NCBI GenBank assembly: GCA_038527215.1
Contig: JBCBGC010000130.1
Location: 1 to 24,441 of the forward strand
Length of the DNA: 24,441 bases
Origin: JAWPMV01 sp038527215
Lineage (GTDB): Bacteria > Bacteroidota > Bacteroidia > J057
Direction of reading: 5' to 3'
Below the pieces are notes generated by a model that was not told the origin of the DNA, made no database searches, and saw only the letters and a program-made list of their open reading frames with translations. Below are positions 7,098-14,071 of this stretch, piece by piece. Position 1 is the stretch's first letter; every line of letters begins with the position of its first letter. Position numbers and translations under genes: made by a program.

Positions 7098-9305
7098 ATG
7101 AGTACTGACAAACATTCCTCTTCCTCAAACGGTGCCAGCAACTGTCCCTACCTCGCAGCTGCCCACCGACACACTGCTGCTGGGGCTTTTTCCAACTCCG
7201 GCTGGTGGCCCAACCAACTAAACCTCAAGATTTTACACCAGAACTCCTCCCTGACGGATCCGATGGGAGAGGACTTTGACTACGCTGAAGAATTTAAGAG
7301 CCTGGACCTGGACGCGGTCAAGGCTGACCTGACGGCCCTCATGACTGATTCTCAGGATTGGTGGCCGGCTGACTATGGACACTATGGCCCATTTTTCATT
7401 CGGATGGCCTGGCACAGTGCCGGTACCTATCGGGTAGCCGACGGACGCGGAGGCGCTTCCTCCGGAACCCTGCGTTTTGCCCCGCTGAACAGCTGGCCTG
7501 ACAATGGCAACCTGGATAAGGCCCGTCGTCTGCTATGGCCGATCAAGCAAAAATACGGTCGCAAAATTTCCTGGGCTGACCTGATGATTCTTACGGGTAA
7601 TGTGGCCCTGGAATCCATGGGCTTCCAGACTTTTGGTTTTGCGGGTGGACGCGCAGACCAGTTCGAGCCAGAAGGCGATATTTATTGGGGACCCGAAACA
7701 GAATGGCTGGGGGATGAGCGTTACAGCGGAGACCGCGAACTGGCTAATCCTCTCGGAGCCGTGCAGATGGGATTGATTTATGTGAATCCAGAAGGCCCGA
7801 ATGGCAAGCCTGATCCTATCGCTTCTGCCAGAGACATCCGGGAGACTTTTGCCCGGATGGCCATGAATGATGAAGAAACCGTAGCCTTGATTGCTGGAGG
7901 ACATACCTTCGGAAAAACGCACGGCGCTGCTGATCCTGACCAGTATGTAGGGGCCGAGCCAGAAGGAGCCGGTATCCTGGAACAAGGACTAGGCTGGAAA
8001 AATACTTTTGGCAGTGGAAAAGGCGTTCACACCATCACCAGTGGACTGGAAGGTGCCTGGACGGCTACGCCTATCACCTGGGACAATAGCTACTTTGATA
8101 CGCTCTTCGGATTCGAGTGGGAGCTGACCAAAAGCCCCGCCGGAGCTCAACAGTGGATTCCTGTAGGAGGTGCTGCGGCGAATTCTGTGCCGGATGCCCA
8201 CGATCCGAACCTGCGTCACGCGCCCATCATGGCGACCACCGATATTGCCCTGCGGATGGATCCTATCTATGAGCCGATCTCCCGCCGCTTCCACGAAAAT
8301 CCTGATCAGTTTGCCGATGCCTTTGCCCGTGCCTGGTTCAAGCTGACACATAGAGATATGGGACCACTGGCCCGCTACCTGGGCAAAGAAGTGCCCACTG
8401 AAACCCTGATCTGGCAAGACCCTGTGCCTGCCGTCGAAGGGGAACTGATTGGTGAAGCTGAAATCACCAGCCTGAAAGCCTCTATCCTCGCTTCTGGTCT
8501 TTCTGTATCGGAACTGGTTGCTACGGCTTGGGCTTCTGCCTCTACATACCGCGGTTCGGATAAGCGTGGTGGGGCCAACGGAGGCCGCCTGCGTCTCGCT
8601 CCTCAGAAAGACTGGGAAGCCAACCAACCAGCGCAGCTAGCCAAAGTCCTTGACGTACTGGAAGGTATCAAAGCTGATTTCTCTGGAAACGTCTCCATGG
8701 CTGACCTCATCGTCCTGGCGGGATGTGCGGGCGTAGAAGCTGCCGCCAAAGCCGCAGGACACGACGTAAGCGTGCCCTTCACGCCTGGCCGTACCGATGC
8801 CACGGATGACATGACCGATGTGGATTCTTTTGCAGTACTAGAGCCCAAAGCGGATGGGTTCCGCAATTACCTGCAGCCTAATCAGGACAGAGTAGCCGAA
8901 GAGCTGCTGATCGACAAAGCTCAGTTGCTGACCCTGACCGCGCCTGAAATGACCGTGCTGGTTGGCGGTTTACGGGCCATGAATGCCAACGCTGATAGCG
9001 CTCGCCACGGGGTATTCACTGACCAGCCCGGCTCTTTGACCAACGATTTCTTTGTAAACCTTCTGGATATGAGTACCGCCTGGAATGCCGTTGGAGAAGA
9101 GGAAGAAATCTTCGAAGGCCGCGACCGTACCAGCGGAGACCTGAAGTGGACCGCGACCCGGGTAGACCTGGTATTTGGTTCTAACTCTCAGCTGCGGGCC
9201 CTGGCTGAAGTATACGCTTCTTCCGACGCACAGGCGCGCTTCGTGAAGGACTTCGTCGCCGCCTGGGACAAGGTGATGAACCTTGACCGTTTTGAACTGG
9301 CTTAA
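7098..9305 (+). CDS. katG: Catalase-peroxidase KatG
   Basis: The 735-residue protein matches bifunctional catalase-peroxidases along its whole length and has the usual two-domain layout. The N-terminal heme domain carries the distal site R102, W105 and H106 (IRMAWHSAG), the proximal heme ligand H269 (GGHTFGKTHG), and the W105-Y228-M254 trio that forms the covalent Met-Tyr-Trp cofactor needed for catalase activity. The C-terminal domain repeats the fold without heme (for example STAWASAS-like and GSDKRGGANG segments). It decomposes hydrogen peroxide in the cytoplasm and oxidises aromatic donors. No signal peptide is seen; the first 30 residues are a Ser/His/Ala-rich extension. The start at 7098 follows a leader hairpin. 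It is the only plus-strand gene here and ends in its own terminator, so it is an independent transcription unit. Confidence 0.98.
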   Translation: MSTDKHSSSSNGASNCPYLAAAHRHTAAGAFSNSGWWPNQLNLKILHQNSSLTDPMGEDFDYAEEFKSLDLDAVKADLTALMTDSQDWWPADYGHYGPFFIRMAWHSAGTYRVADGRGGASSGTLRFAPLNSWPDNGNLDKARRLLWPIKQKYGRKISWADLMILTGNVALESMGFQTFGFAGGRADQFEPEGDIYWGPETEWLGDERYSGDRELANPLGAVQMGLIYVNPEGPNGKPDPIASARDIRETFARMAMNDEETVALIAGGHTFGKTHGAADPDQYVGAEPEGAGILEQGLGWKNTFGSGKGVHTITSGLEGAWTATPITWDNSYFDTLFGFEWELTKSPAGAQQWIPVGGAAANSVPDAHDPNLRHAPIMATTDIALRMDPIYEPISRRFHENPDQFADAFARAWFKLTHRDMGPLARYLGKEVPTETLIWQDPVPAVEGELIGEAEITSLKASILASGLSVSELVATAWASASTYRGSDKRGGANGGRLRLAPQKDWEANQPAQLAKVLDVLEGIKADFSGNVSMADLIVLAGCAGVEAAAKAAGHDVSVPFTPGRTDATDDMTDVDSFAVLEPKADGFRNYLQPNQDRVAEELLIDKAQLLTLTAPEMTVLVGGLRAMNANADSARHGVFTDQPGSLTNDFFVNLLDMSTAWNAVGEEEEIFEGRDRTSGDLKWTATRVDLVFGSNSQLRALAEVYASSDAQARFVKDFVAAWDKVMNLDRFELA

Positions 9306-9330
9306 TTGCGTTTGTTTACTTTGTATAGAC

Positions 9331-9360
9331 CGCAGCCCCGGATGGGGCTGCGTTTTTTTT
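9331..9360 (+). terminator. Rho-independent terminator of katG
   Basis: CGCAGCCCC (9331-9339) and GGGGCTGCG (9344-9352) form a perfect nine-pair G:C-rich stem with a four-base loop, followed by eight T. It starts 25 nt past the katG stop. The converging hepT stop codon lies only five bases beyond it. Confidence 0.95.
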
Positions 9361-9364
9361 GTGC

Positions 9365-9706
9365 TTATTCTACCTCATTGATGATCGCCTGAATTTCTTC
9401 CTTCAACTCTGGCAGAATATCTACAATGGTAGCCCAGACAATTCCGTAATCCACTCCAATATATCCGTGAATGAGCTTATCCCGCATGCCCGCCATTTTC
9501 CGCCAGGCAATATCAGGATGTTTTTCTCTGAATTTCTTCGGTAGCTGTTTGGCCGCTTCTCCAATGACCTCAAAATTTCTTACACAGGCATCCTTCACCA
9601 TTTGATTGGCTATAAATGCGGCTTCGTCCATTTCCTGCGTATAGGTTAGGATAAGAGAGATGCTGGTAGAAATATGCTTGAGGTAAATGAAAGGCTCCTT
9701 CTCCAT
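9365..9706 (-). CDS. hepT: HepT-like toxin (DUF86 family ribonuclease)
   Basis: This 113-residue, mostly helical protein carries the HepT signature RX4HXY as R75-DKLI-H80-G-Y82, and the NFEVIGEA segment (44-51) usual in the family. HepT proteins are HEPN-fold RNases. In studied pairs the partner MntA adds AMP units to the motif tyrosine, here Y82, which neutralises the toxin. The start ATG shares one base with the antitoxin stop codon (TGATG), so translation is probably coupled and toxin is made only after antitoxin. It ends tail to tail with katG, only a few bases from the katG terminator. All motif residues are present, so the toxin should be active. Family assignment is strong; activity in this host is untested. 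Confidence 0.92.
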   Translation of the reverse strand: MEKEPFIYLKHISTSISLILTYTQEMDEAAFIANQMVKDACVRNFEVIGEAAKQLPKKFREKHPDIAWRKMAGMRDKLIHGYIGVDYGIVWATIVDILPELKEEIQAIINEVE

Positions 9707-9987
9707 CAGGCAATCCGTTGAAGCTCTTTCTCAATAATAGGTTTCAGCAAAGGACTTAAGGCATTCCTGGTGACTAGATCAACTTTAACCCCGAGTTTAT
9801 CACTCAGTTCCTGCTCTATCCCCACTAAATCAAACAGATTTATCCTTGCTTGAAAAGAAACAAGTATATCCAAATCGCTGTCAGGCCTCTGTTCATTTCG
9901 GGCATAGGAGCCAAAGACCGCTATTTCCTCTGGAGAGAAAGGGGCTAGCACCTCGACAATGATATGTTTTTGATCCTGGGTGATCAT
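9706..9987 (-). CDS. mntA: MntA-like nucleotidyltransferase antitoxin
   Basis: A 93-residue minimal nucleotidyltransferase with a complete GSX10DXD motif: G26-S27, then D38 and D40 (GSYARNEQRPDSDLD), plus D70 in VKVDLV as the probable third metal ligand. In characterised HepT/MntA modules this enzyme AMPylates the HepT tyrosine. I chose the ATG at 9987. The longer frame to 10053 needs a GTG start, adds 22 unrelated residues and would overlap the arsM end. The gene begins 46 nt after the arsM stop on the same strand, so it may also be read from the arsM promoter. It overlaps the toxin gene by one base. All catalytic residues are visible, so it should be an active enzyme. Confidence 0.92.
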   Translation of the reverse strand: MITQDQKHIIVEVLAPFSPEEIAVFGSYARNEQRPDSDLDILVSFQARINLFDLVGIEQELSDKLGVKVDLVTRNALSPLLKPIIEKELQRIA

Positions 9988-10033
9988 ATGTCTAAAGATA
10001 CGGAAAATACCTAAATGGGATACCAGGCTTGTT

Positions 10034-10873
10034 TTATCCCTCCTTCCTCCCACTCAGGGAAATACTGATGACCCGTGAGGCGATATCCTTCACCTCTTCT
10101 CCATCCAGGTCCAGGTCAAAATCCTTGGCTAGTTTCTGAACCTGGGGATCCATCAGCATGATTTCCAGGGGAAAGCTGGATTTGGATTCAATCCGGATAT
10201 CCTCGAAACCTGCTTCGCGCACATAGCTCAAATAGGTATCCAGCTTTTCTGCCCCGGATACGCAAGCGATATGTCCGCCCAGGGAATCTCGGATAAAATC
10301 AGGCAATTCTTCCACCAGCACGATGTCGCTGACGGAGATTCTGCCACCGGGTTTGAGGATACGATAGGCTTCCTGGTACACTGCCCCTTTATTCAGGGAA
10401 AGGTTGATCACACAATTAGAGATGACATGGTCTGCCAGATTATCTGCCAAGGGCAGGTCCTCGATATCTCCTTTGACAAAAGATACTTGCTCATAAGCTC
10501 CCTTACGGGCGTTTTTGCGGGCCAGGGAGAGCATTTCGTCCGAAAGATCCACCCCAATCACCTTGCCTGCTGGTCCTACGACCGGAGCGGCCAGGAAAGC
10601 GTCAAAACCGGCTCCTGAACCCAGGTCCACCACCGTTTCCCCAGGATTAATGCTAGCCAGGGCTCCGGGATTCCCACAGCCTACCCCCAGATTAGCGCCT
10701 TCGGGTACCGCCTCTAGTTCTTCCATGGAGTAGCCGATTTGCTGGCCTACGGTCGTGGCATGTGTGGAAAGATCACAGCAGCCGAACAGTTTGGACAAAA
10801 GGCCCTTTTGGGTGGATTTAGCGAGCTTGCCGTAGGTCTCTACCACAGATTTTTTGATGGGATCTTTGATCAT
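10034..10873 (-). CDS. arsM: Arsenite S-adenosylmethionine methyltransferase (ArsM)
   Basis: The 279-residue protein is a class I methyltransferase with the SAM loop VVDLGSGAGFD (81-91) and the acidic strand-2 end GVDLSD. Just before it is the ArsM hallmark NLGVGCGNP (61-69). Cysteines C32/C33, C66, C154 (SNCVINL) and C204 (HIACVSGA) match the As(III)-binding and redox cysteines of the family; the C154-C204 spacing of 50 equals that in well-studied ArsM. It methylates As(III) in the cytoplasm to mono-, di- or trimethyl arsenicals. No arsR, arsB or arsC is nearby. Instead a Crp/Fnr regulator lies immediately upstream, with an FNR-type palindrome between the two genes. The mntA-hepT pair follows. 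The call is strong; use of another metalloid, such as antimonite, is not excluded. Confidence 0.92.
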   Translation of the reverse strand: MIKDPIKKSVVETYGKLAKSTQKGLLSKLFGCCDLSTHATTVGQQIGYSMEELEAVPEGANLGVGCGNPGALASINPGETVVDLGSGAGFDAFLAAPVVGPAGKVIGVDLSDEMLSLARKNARKGAYEQVSFVKGDIEDLPLADNLADHVISNCVINLSLNKGAVYQEAYRILKPGGRISVSDIVLVEELPDFIRDSLGGHIACVSGAEKLDTYLSYVREAGFEDIRIESKSSFPLEIMLMDPQVQKLAKDFDLDLDGEEVKDIASRVISISLSGRKEG

Positions 10874-10931
10874 TTTTCACTTTGGTTAAGATGAAACAAT
10901 GACCTAAAGTTCCATGCTGCCCGCCCCAATC

Positions 10932-10951
10932 CACTTGACCTGGGTCAAGTG
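10932..10951. promoter_or_regulatory. Perfect FNR-type palindrome upstream of arsM
   Basis: CACTTGACC (10932-10940) and GGTCAAGTG (10943-10951) are perfect nine-base inverted copies around a TG centre. The core is TTGAC-N4-GTCAA, the same geometry as the FNR/CRP-family site TTGAT-N4-ATCAA. It lies 59-78 nt before the arsM ATG and includes the stop codon of the Crp/Fnr gene (10945-10947). The obvious reading is an operator for that neighbouring regulator, controlling arsM. There is no T run next to it, so it is not a normal terminator. Confidence 0.7.
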
Positions 10952-11532
10952 AGGGACATTTTTTTGCGAATTCGACTAAGGGTTTCCGGGCTGAGTTGCA
11001 GATAGGAGGCCAGATAGTTCAACGGTACCCGGTCCAATAAGGCTGATTCCTGCTTAATCATCTGCGCGTAGCGCTCCTGACCAGGCAAGTCTCTGACCAG
11101 TCGCCGATGGTTTTCCACCGCCAGGTATTCCTGCTCCACCGTCAGGCGTCCGAGCTGTTGCCAAAACAGGTCTTTGGCATATAACTTCTCCAGGGACTCA
11201 TAGCTTAAGGTAATCAGGCGTGTAGGCTCGATGGTCTGGATGGCAATTTCACTAGGAGTTTGGCTCACCAGGCTCTGATAGGAGGTGGTAATATGATTTT
11301 CCCGACAAAAACACAGGGTCACTTCCTTTCCTTCGTGGAGATAGTAAAGGCGGATTAAGCCCGACTCTATGAAAGCGATTTCCCGACAGATGTGGCCATA
11401 TTCCAGGAAATGCTCGCCGGCAGGCAAGTCTACCCTTCGCAGATAGGGCTGCGCTTCCTCAAATACCGCAGGCTGGAAATGCGGAAAAGCAGACAAGAAG
11501 GTTTCGAAGGAAGAAAAAGGGTCCATGTGCAT
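10945..11532 (-). CDS. Crp/Fnr-family transcriptional regulator, likely controls arsM
   Basis: This 195-residue regulator has an N-terminal cyclic-nucleotide-binding-type beta barrel (about 30-115), a long dimerisation helix (115-145) and a C-terminal winged helix with the recognition segment VPLNYLASYLQLSPETLSRI (169-188). It lacks the arginine-containing cAMP pocket of CRP and the four-cysteine Fe-S cluster of FNR. It does contain three cysteines in or near the barrel: C49 (HICRE) and the C74-x-C76 pair (LCFCRE). These could bind a thiophilic ligand such as As(III), but this is only inference. Start codons at 11532 and 11526 are both possible. Its stop codon lies inside a perfect FNR-type palindrome, and arsM starts 71 nt later, so arsM is its likely target. 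Confidence 0.88.
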   Translation of the reverse strand: MHMDPFSSFETFLSAFPHFQPAVFEEAQPYLRRVDLPAGEHFLEYGHICREIAFIESGLIRLYYLHEGKEVTLCFCRENHITTSYQSLVSQTPSEIAIQTIEPTRLITLSYESLEKLYAKDLFWQQLGRLTVEQEYLAVENHRRLVRDLPGQERYAQMIKQESALLDRVPLNYLASYLQLSPETLSRIRKKMSLT

Positions 11533-11588
11533 AGCTTGAATGAAGCAGTTGGTTTTTTCTTACGAAAGGATTTTGGGCCCCGTTTCGT

Positions 11589-12107
11589 TTACCAGACATT
11601 CACCCACATACGGTTGGGGTCTTTGACGCCCCGATATTTGAATTTCAGGTTAAAGTCCAAGGTATCTCCAGGGATTCTGGAAGGTAAGTTTCCTTCGAAA
11701 TATATATTCTCAGCCCTGACCCAGCCAATATTTACATCTCCCAGGTAATAATCCTCAGCGATATTTAGCTGTCGGTGGTTCTGCTGAAACTCCCAGAAAC
11801 GCCGCGTCAGGGTATCGAGGGTCACGGTTTTATGAATCACCGTATCCTGGCCTTTGAGAAGATATACATATGCCTTAAGGTCCTTAGCAGGGAGATTCCT
11901 TTCCAGGTAAATCTGGGCCAGATAATCCTCATTGTACATGGACATGGGCTTCTCTGAAACCGAGTGGATCGTCTCTGGTTCCCCTTCGAAAACCTCCACA
12001 TGATAAACGGGAATTTTCCGGGGCTTTTTCTCCACGCAGTGCCACAGGAGTAAGGCTCCAAATATCAAAAGGCCGGGCAAAAGGCGGGAAGGAAGGGGTG
12101 TTTTCAA
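11589..12107 (-). CDS. Small exported protein, possible lipoprotein, TTG start
   Basis: The frame codes for 172 residues with an N-terminal basic-hydrophobic signal (KTPLPSRLLPGLLIFGALLLWHC). A cysteine at 24 could be lipidated, although Trp-His before it is a poor lipobox. No ATG exists between the upstream in-frame TGA and residue 50, so translation most likely starts at TTG (12107). The mature part (about 25-172) reads as beta-rich with no motif I recognise; it ends NRMWVNVW. It follows folA by 27 nt and probably shares its transcript. It is probably a periplasmic or outer-membrane-associated protein. The function is unknown. Confidence 0.65.
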   Translation of the reverse strand: MKTPLPSRLLPGLLIFGALLLWHCVEKKPRKIPVYHVEVFEGEPETIHSVSEKPMSMYNEDYLAQIYLERNLPAKDLKAYVYLLKGQDTVIHKTVTLDTLTRRFWEFQQNHRQLNIAEDYYLGDVNIGWVRAENIYFEGNLPSRIPGDTLDFNLKFKYRGVKDPNRMWVNVW

Positions 12108-12134
12108 ATCGTGTGTGGTTATGGTGGGCCAGCC

Positions 12135-12632
12135 TCAGCGGCTTTCTTTTCTCCGGTACCGGAAAAAAGTAAATCGAGGATGGTCTTTTTGTTCTACGAT
12201 TTCCCAGTTACCGCGTTCGAATTCCGGAAAAAAGGCAATGCCTTCAAATTCTCCTTTGATGATGGAAAGATACATCTGATCCGCTAGCGGAAGAGCCTGC
12301 GCATAAATACTGGCCCCACCCGCCACAAAGATTTTTTTGCCTAGGTTCCGGGCGCTTTCCAGGGCTTCTTCCAGGCTTCGACTAACCTCATATCCAGGTC
12401 CAGCTTCCAGACTGCGGCTGATCACCAAATTGTGGGTAGTAGTCAGGTCCGGACCAAAAATTTCGTAGCTACGACGCCCCATGATCACGGTTTGTCCACC
12501 GACAAAGCCCAGGTACTGTTGGTATTCTTCGGGCACTTCCCAGGGCATCCCATCCTGGGTCCCGATCACCCGGGTAGAAGACATGGCGGAAATGAGGTTG
12601 ATGGAGAGGGGGTTTGATTTTTCTGCGGACAT
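12135..12632 (-). CDS. folA: Dihydrofolate reductase
   Basis: The 165-residue enzyme matches chromosomal dihydrofolate reductases. It has INLISAMSSTRVIGTQDGMPW (11-31) with the active-site MPW. The catalytic acid is E36 in VPEEYQQY, where E. coli has D27. VIMGRRSYEIFG (49-60) and the NADPH-binding VAGGASIYAQALP (103-115) are also present. It reduces dihydrofolate to tetrahydrofolate for thymidylate and purine synthesis. I chose the ATG at 12632, which starts just before the first fold strand. An ATG at 12677 would add 15 hydrophobic residues and overlap the preceding gene by 19 nt. No thymidylate synthase gene is adjacent; instead a PycTM-like gene precedes it by 26 nt and a putative lipoprotein gene follows by 27 nt. 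Glu for Asp at the catalytic site is common in Gram-positive and other DHFRs. Confidence 0.92.
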   Translation of the reverse strand: MSAEKSNPLSINLISAMSSTRVIGTQDGMPWEVPEEYQQYLGFVGGQTVIMGRRSYEIFGPDLTTTHNLVISRSLEAGPGYEVSRSLEEALESARNLGKKIFVAGGASIYAQALPLADQMYLSIIKGEFEGIAFFPEFERGNWEIVEQKDHPRFTFFRYRRKESR

Positions 12633-12658
12633 ATAGGTCAGGTAAAATTGGATCGGGA

Positions 12659-13282
12659 TTAAAACAATAAATGGCATACGCCAAAGGCCATGACGGAGAG
12701 AATTACCCCATAGAAAAAGGTCAAAAAGGCATAGCGGATCAATTGGTACTTACGGGCCAGCACCACGCCCAGATTGTGGATGTCATGGATCATGGATTGG
12801 TACAGGCTACTTCCCGATGATAATAGCTCATTGACGGCGCCACTGTACTCATGCCTGGACATCATATGAAAGCTATCGAAAGTCGTGAGGCTTTTATCAG
12901 TCCCCATAAAGCTAGCTTTTGCTTCTCGTGCCTGAGGTCGCGGGATAGCCGCTAAAATGGCAAAAATGATCGAGATCAGGTTTGTGATGACCATACTGCC
13001 CACCGCAAATATCAAATGCGGGTCTTCCTTAAGGTGCATATATAAGCTGCCAAGCACCACGGAAATGATAACAGAATTGGCTGTGATCAGGATATTGGCT
13101 TTGGTATCCACGATCCGCAGGCGGGTGTACATATTTTTGGAGGTAAGGCTAAACCAAGTTTCTATTCCCCGGGTCGGCATCATATCCTCGTGCATAGGAT
13201 GTTTTTTGTCCTTTTTCCGGGATTTTTTCTTAGTAGTCGGCTTAGCTTGACTGCTCTTTTGGCCAGTTTCTTTGTGGTCCAT
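12659..13282 (-). CDS. Stand-alone PycTM/DUF5706-family membrane protein
   Basis: The 207-residue protein starts with a Lys-rich cytoplasmic tail (SQAKPTTKKKSRKKDKK, about 11-27). The DUF5706 / Pycsar-effector signature follows: RLRIVDTKANILITANSVII (54-73) leading into the first membrane segment (about 66-83). A second segment lies at 90-113. A helical stretch with the family's F-S-F-H-M-M, S-S-L-Y-Q-S-M and D-I-H-N-L-G pattern (134-172) precedes a third segment (184-205). In characterised Pycsar defence, PycTM proteins bind cCMP or cUMP and disrupt the inner membrane. Many Bacteroidota relatives are instead fused to an HD domain; this one is not. No cyclase gene is in the window. It lies 26 nt before folA, so the two are probably co-transcribed. 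The family call is fairly firm; a role in defence is unproven. Confidence 0.75.
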   Translation of the reverse strand: MDHKETGQKSSQAKPTTKKKSRKKDKKHPMHEDMMPTRGIETWFSLTSKNMYTRLRIVDTKANILITANSVIISVVLGSLYMHLKEDPHLIFAVGSMVITNLISIIFAILAAIPRPQAREAKASFMGTDKSLTTFDSFHMMSRHEYSGAVNELLSSGSSLYQSMIHDIHNLGVVLARKYQLIRYAFLTFFYGVILSVMAFGVCHLLF

Positions 13283-13308
13283 AATTCCGCTTTTCTGAGT
13301 TAAATAAG

Positions 13309-13316
13309 CAAACTAA
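13309..13316 (-). promoter_or_regulatory. Possible -7 element upstream of the PycTM-like gene
   Basis: On the minus strand this reads TTAGTTTG, seven of eight bases of the Bacteroidota -7 consensus TAnnTTTG, 26 nt before the ATG at 13282. No good -33 element is visible. An inverted repeat GACCCTT/AAGGGTC (13341-13347 and 13356-13362) lies 25 nt further upstream and could bind a regulator. Confidence 0.3.
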
Positions 13317-13473
13317 GGTACACCCACCTGTCCGCCCTAAGACCCTTGCCAAGGAAAGGGTCAATCTGGTCGGAGCGAAGATGTCCTGTAAAACGAAAAT
13401 TATGGGGTGCCCGAGTTGAAGGCAAGTGCGATGTTATCAACTAATGGGGAAAATTCATAATCTTCTCCCGACG

Positions 13474-13518
13474 GAAATAAAACGAACGCCCCTTATTGCA
13501 CAGACAACAAGGGGCGTT
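13474..13518 (-). terminator. Rho-independent terminator downstream of the small membrane-protein gene
   Basis: AACGCCCCTT (13485-13494) and AAGGGGCGTT (13509-13518) form a perfect ten-pair stem with a 14-nt loop. On the minus strand it is followed by a T-rich tail (CGTTTTATTTCC). It lies 16 nt past the stop at 13535 and insulates the PycTM-folA transcript from upstream reading. Confidence 0.85.
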
Positions 13519-13534
13519 GAGGGGGTACGGCATC

Positions 13535-13990
13535 CTAAGCAGGTACAGCTTCTCTGGCCGGTACCCAAAGCGGGCCCGCAGCGACCAAAAGCACGGCTAC
13601 ATTAAAAAGGGCGTTGGAAGGATTTCCGGAGGCGATAGAACCGGAACTGTCCAGGACGAACCAACATAGCATGCCCAGCATGACCGCGCGACGCACCATT
13701 TCCGGGGCTTTGTCATACACCCAACAGGAAAGACACCAGATCATGACGCCCCAGCCCAGAAGAAATCCTCCGGTAAGCGCAGACAGGAAGCGAACATCCG
13801 GGGAAGCATAGGTGGTAGCGCCATCCAGGGGCCAGGACAAGATATCCAGGGTCAGTCGGGCGGGTTCCAAGGTGGCTTCCATGGTGCCTAGAAAAAATAC
13901 CGGGCCGAATGAGGCCACAACGATGGCCGTGATTTTAAGCCAGAACTTATGGAAATTTTGGCTGCGAAAACGGCTTTGAGACTGATTCAT
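13535..13990 (-). CDS. Small polytopic membrane protein of unknown function
   Basis: The 151-residue protein has about four hydrophobic segments (roughly 18-38, 68-91, 101-117 and 126-145). No catalytic motif is visible. The loop between the first two segments is the longest and contains PARLTLDILSWPLDG. I chose the ATG at 13990; the longer frame to 14026 depends on a TTG start. The gene has its own terminator and ends 252 bp from the PycTM-like gene, so it is probably a separate transcript. Small four-helix proteins of this type are common and mostly uncharacterised. Confidence 0.7.
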   Translation of the reverse strand: MNQSQSRFRSQNFHKFWLKITAIVVASFGPVFFLGTMEATLEPARLTLDILSWPLDGATTYASPDVRFLSALTGGFLLGWGVMIWCLSCWVYDKAPEMVRRAVMLGMLCWFVLDSSGSIASGNPSNALFNVAVLLVAAGPLWVPAREAVPA

Positions 13991-14071
13991 GATATCCAAA
14001 TTTTGTGAAGTCTTGTGATGATACAAGATTAGGGATATCCAGTCTACCGTTTTAGACGGGAGCGTACAATC

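Noticed and set aside
7533..8866. Several minus-strand frames inside katG
   Set aside because: KatG is conserved across its entire length on the plus strand, so these are antisense shadows.
12659..13282. A complete Pycsar defence system
   Set aside because: Only the PycTM-like effector family is present. No pyrimidine cyclase or other partner gene is found within the window, so calling it a working defence system is not justified.
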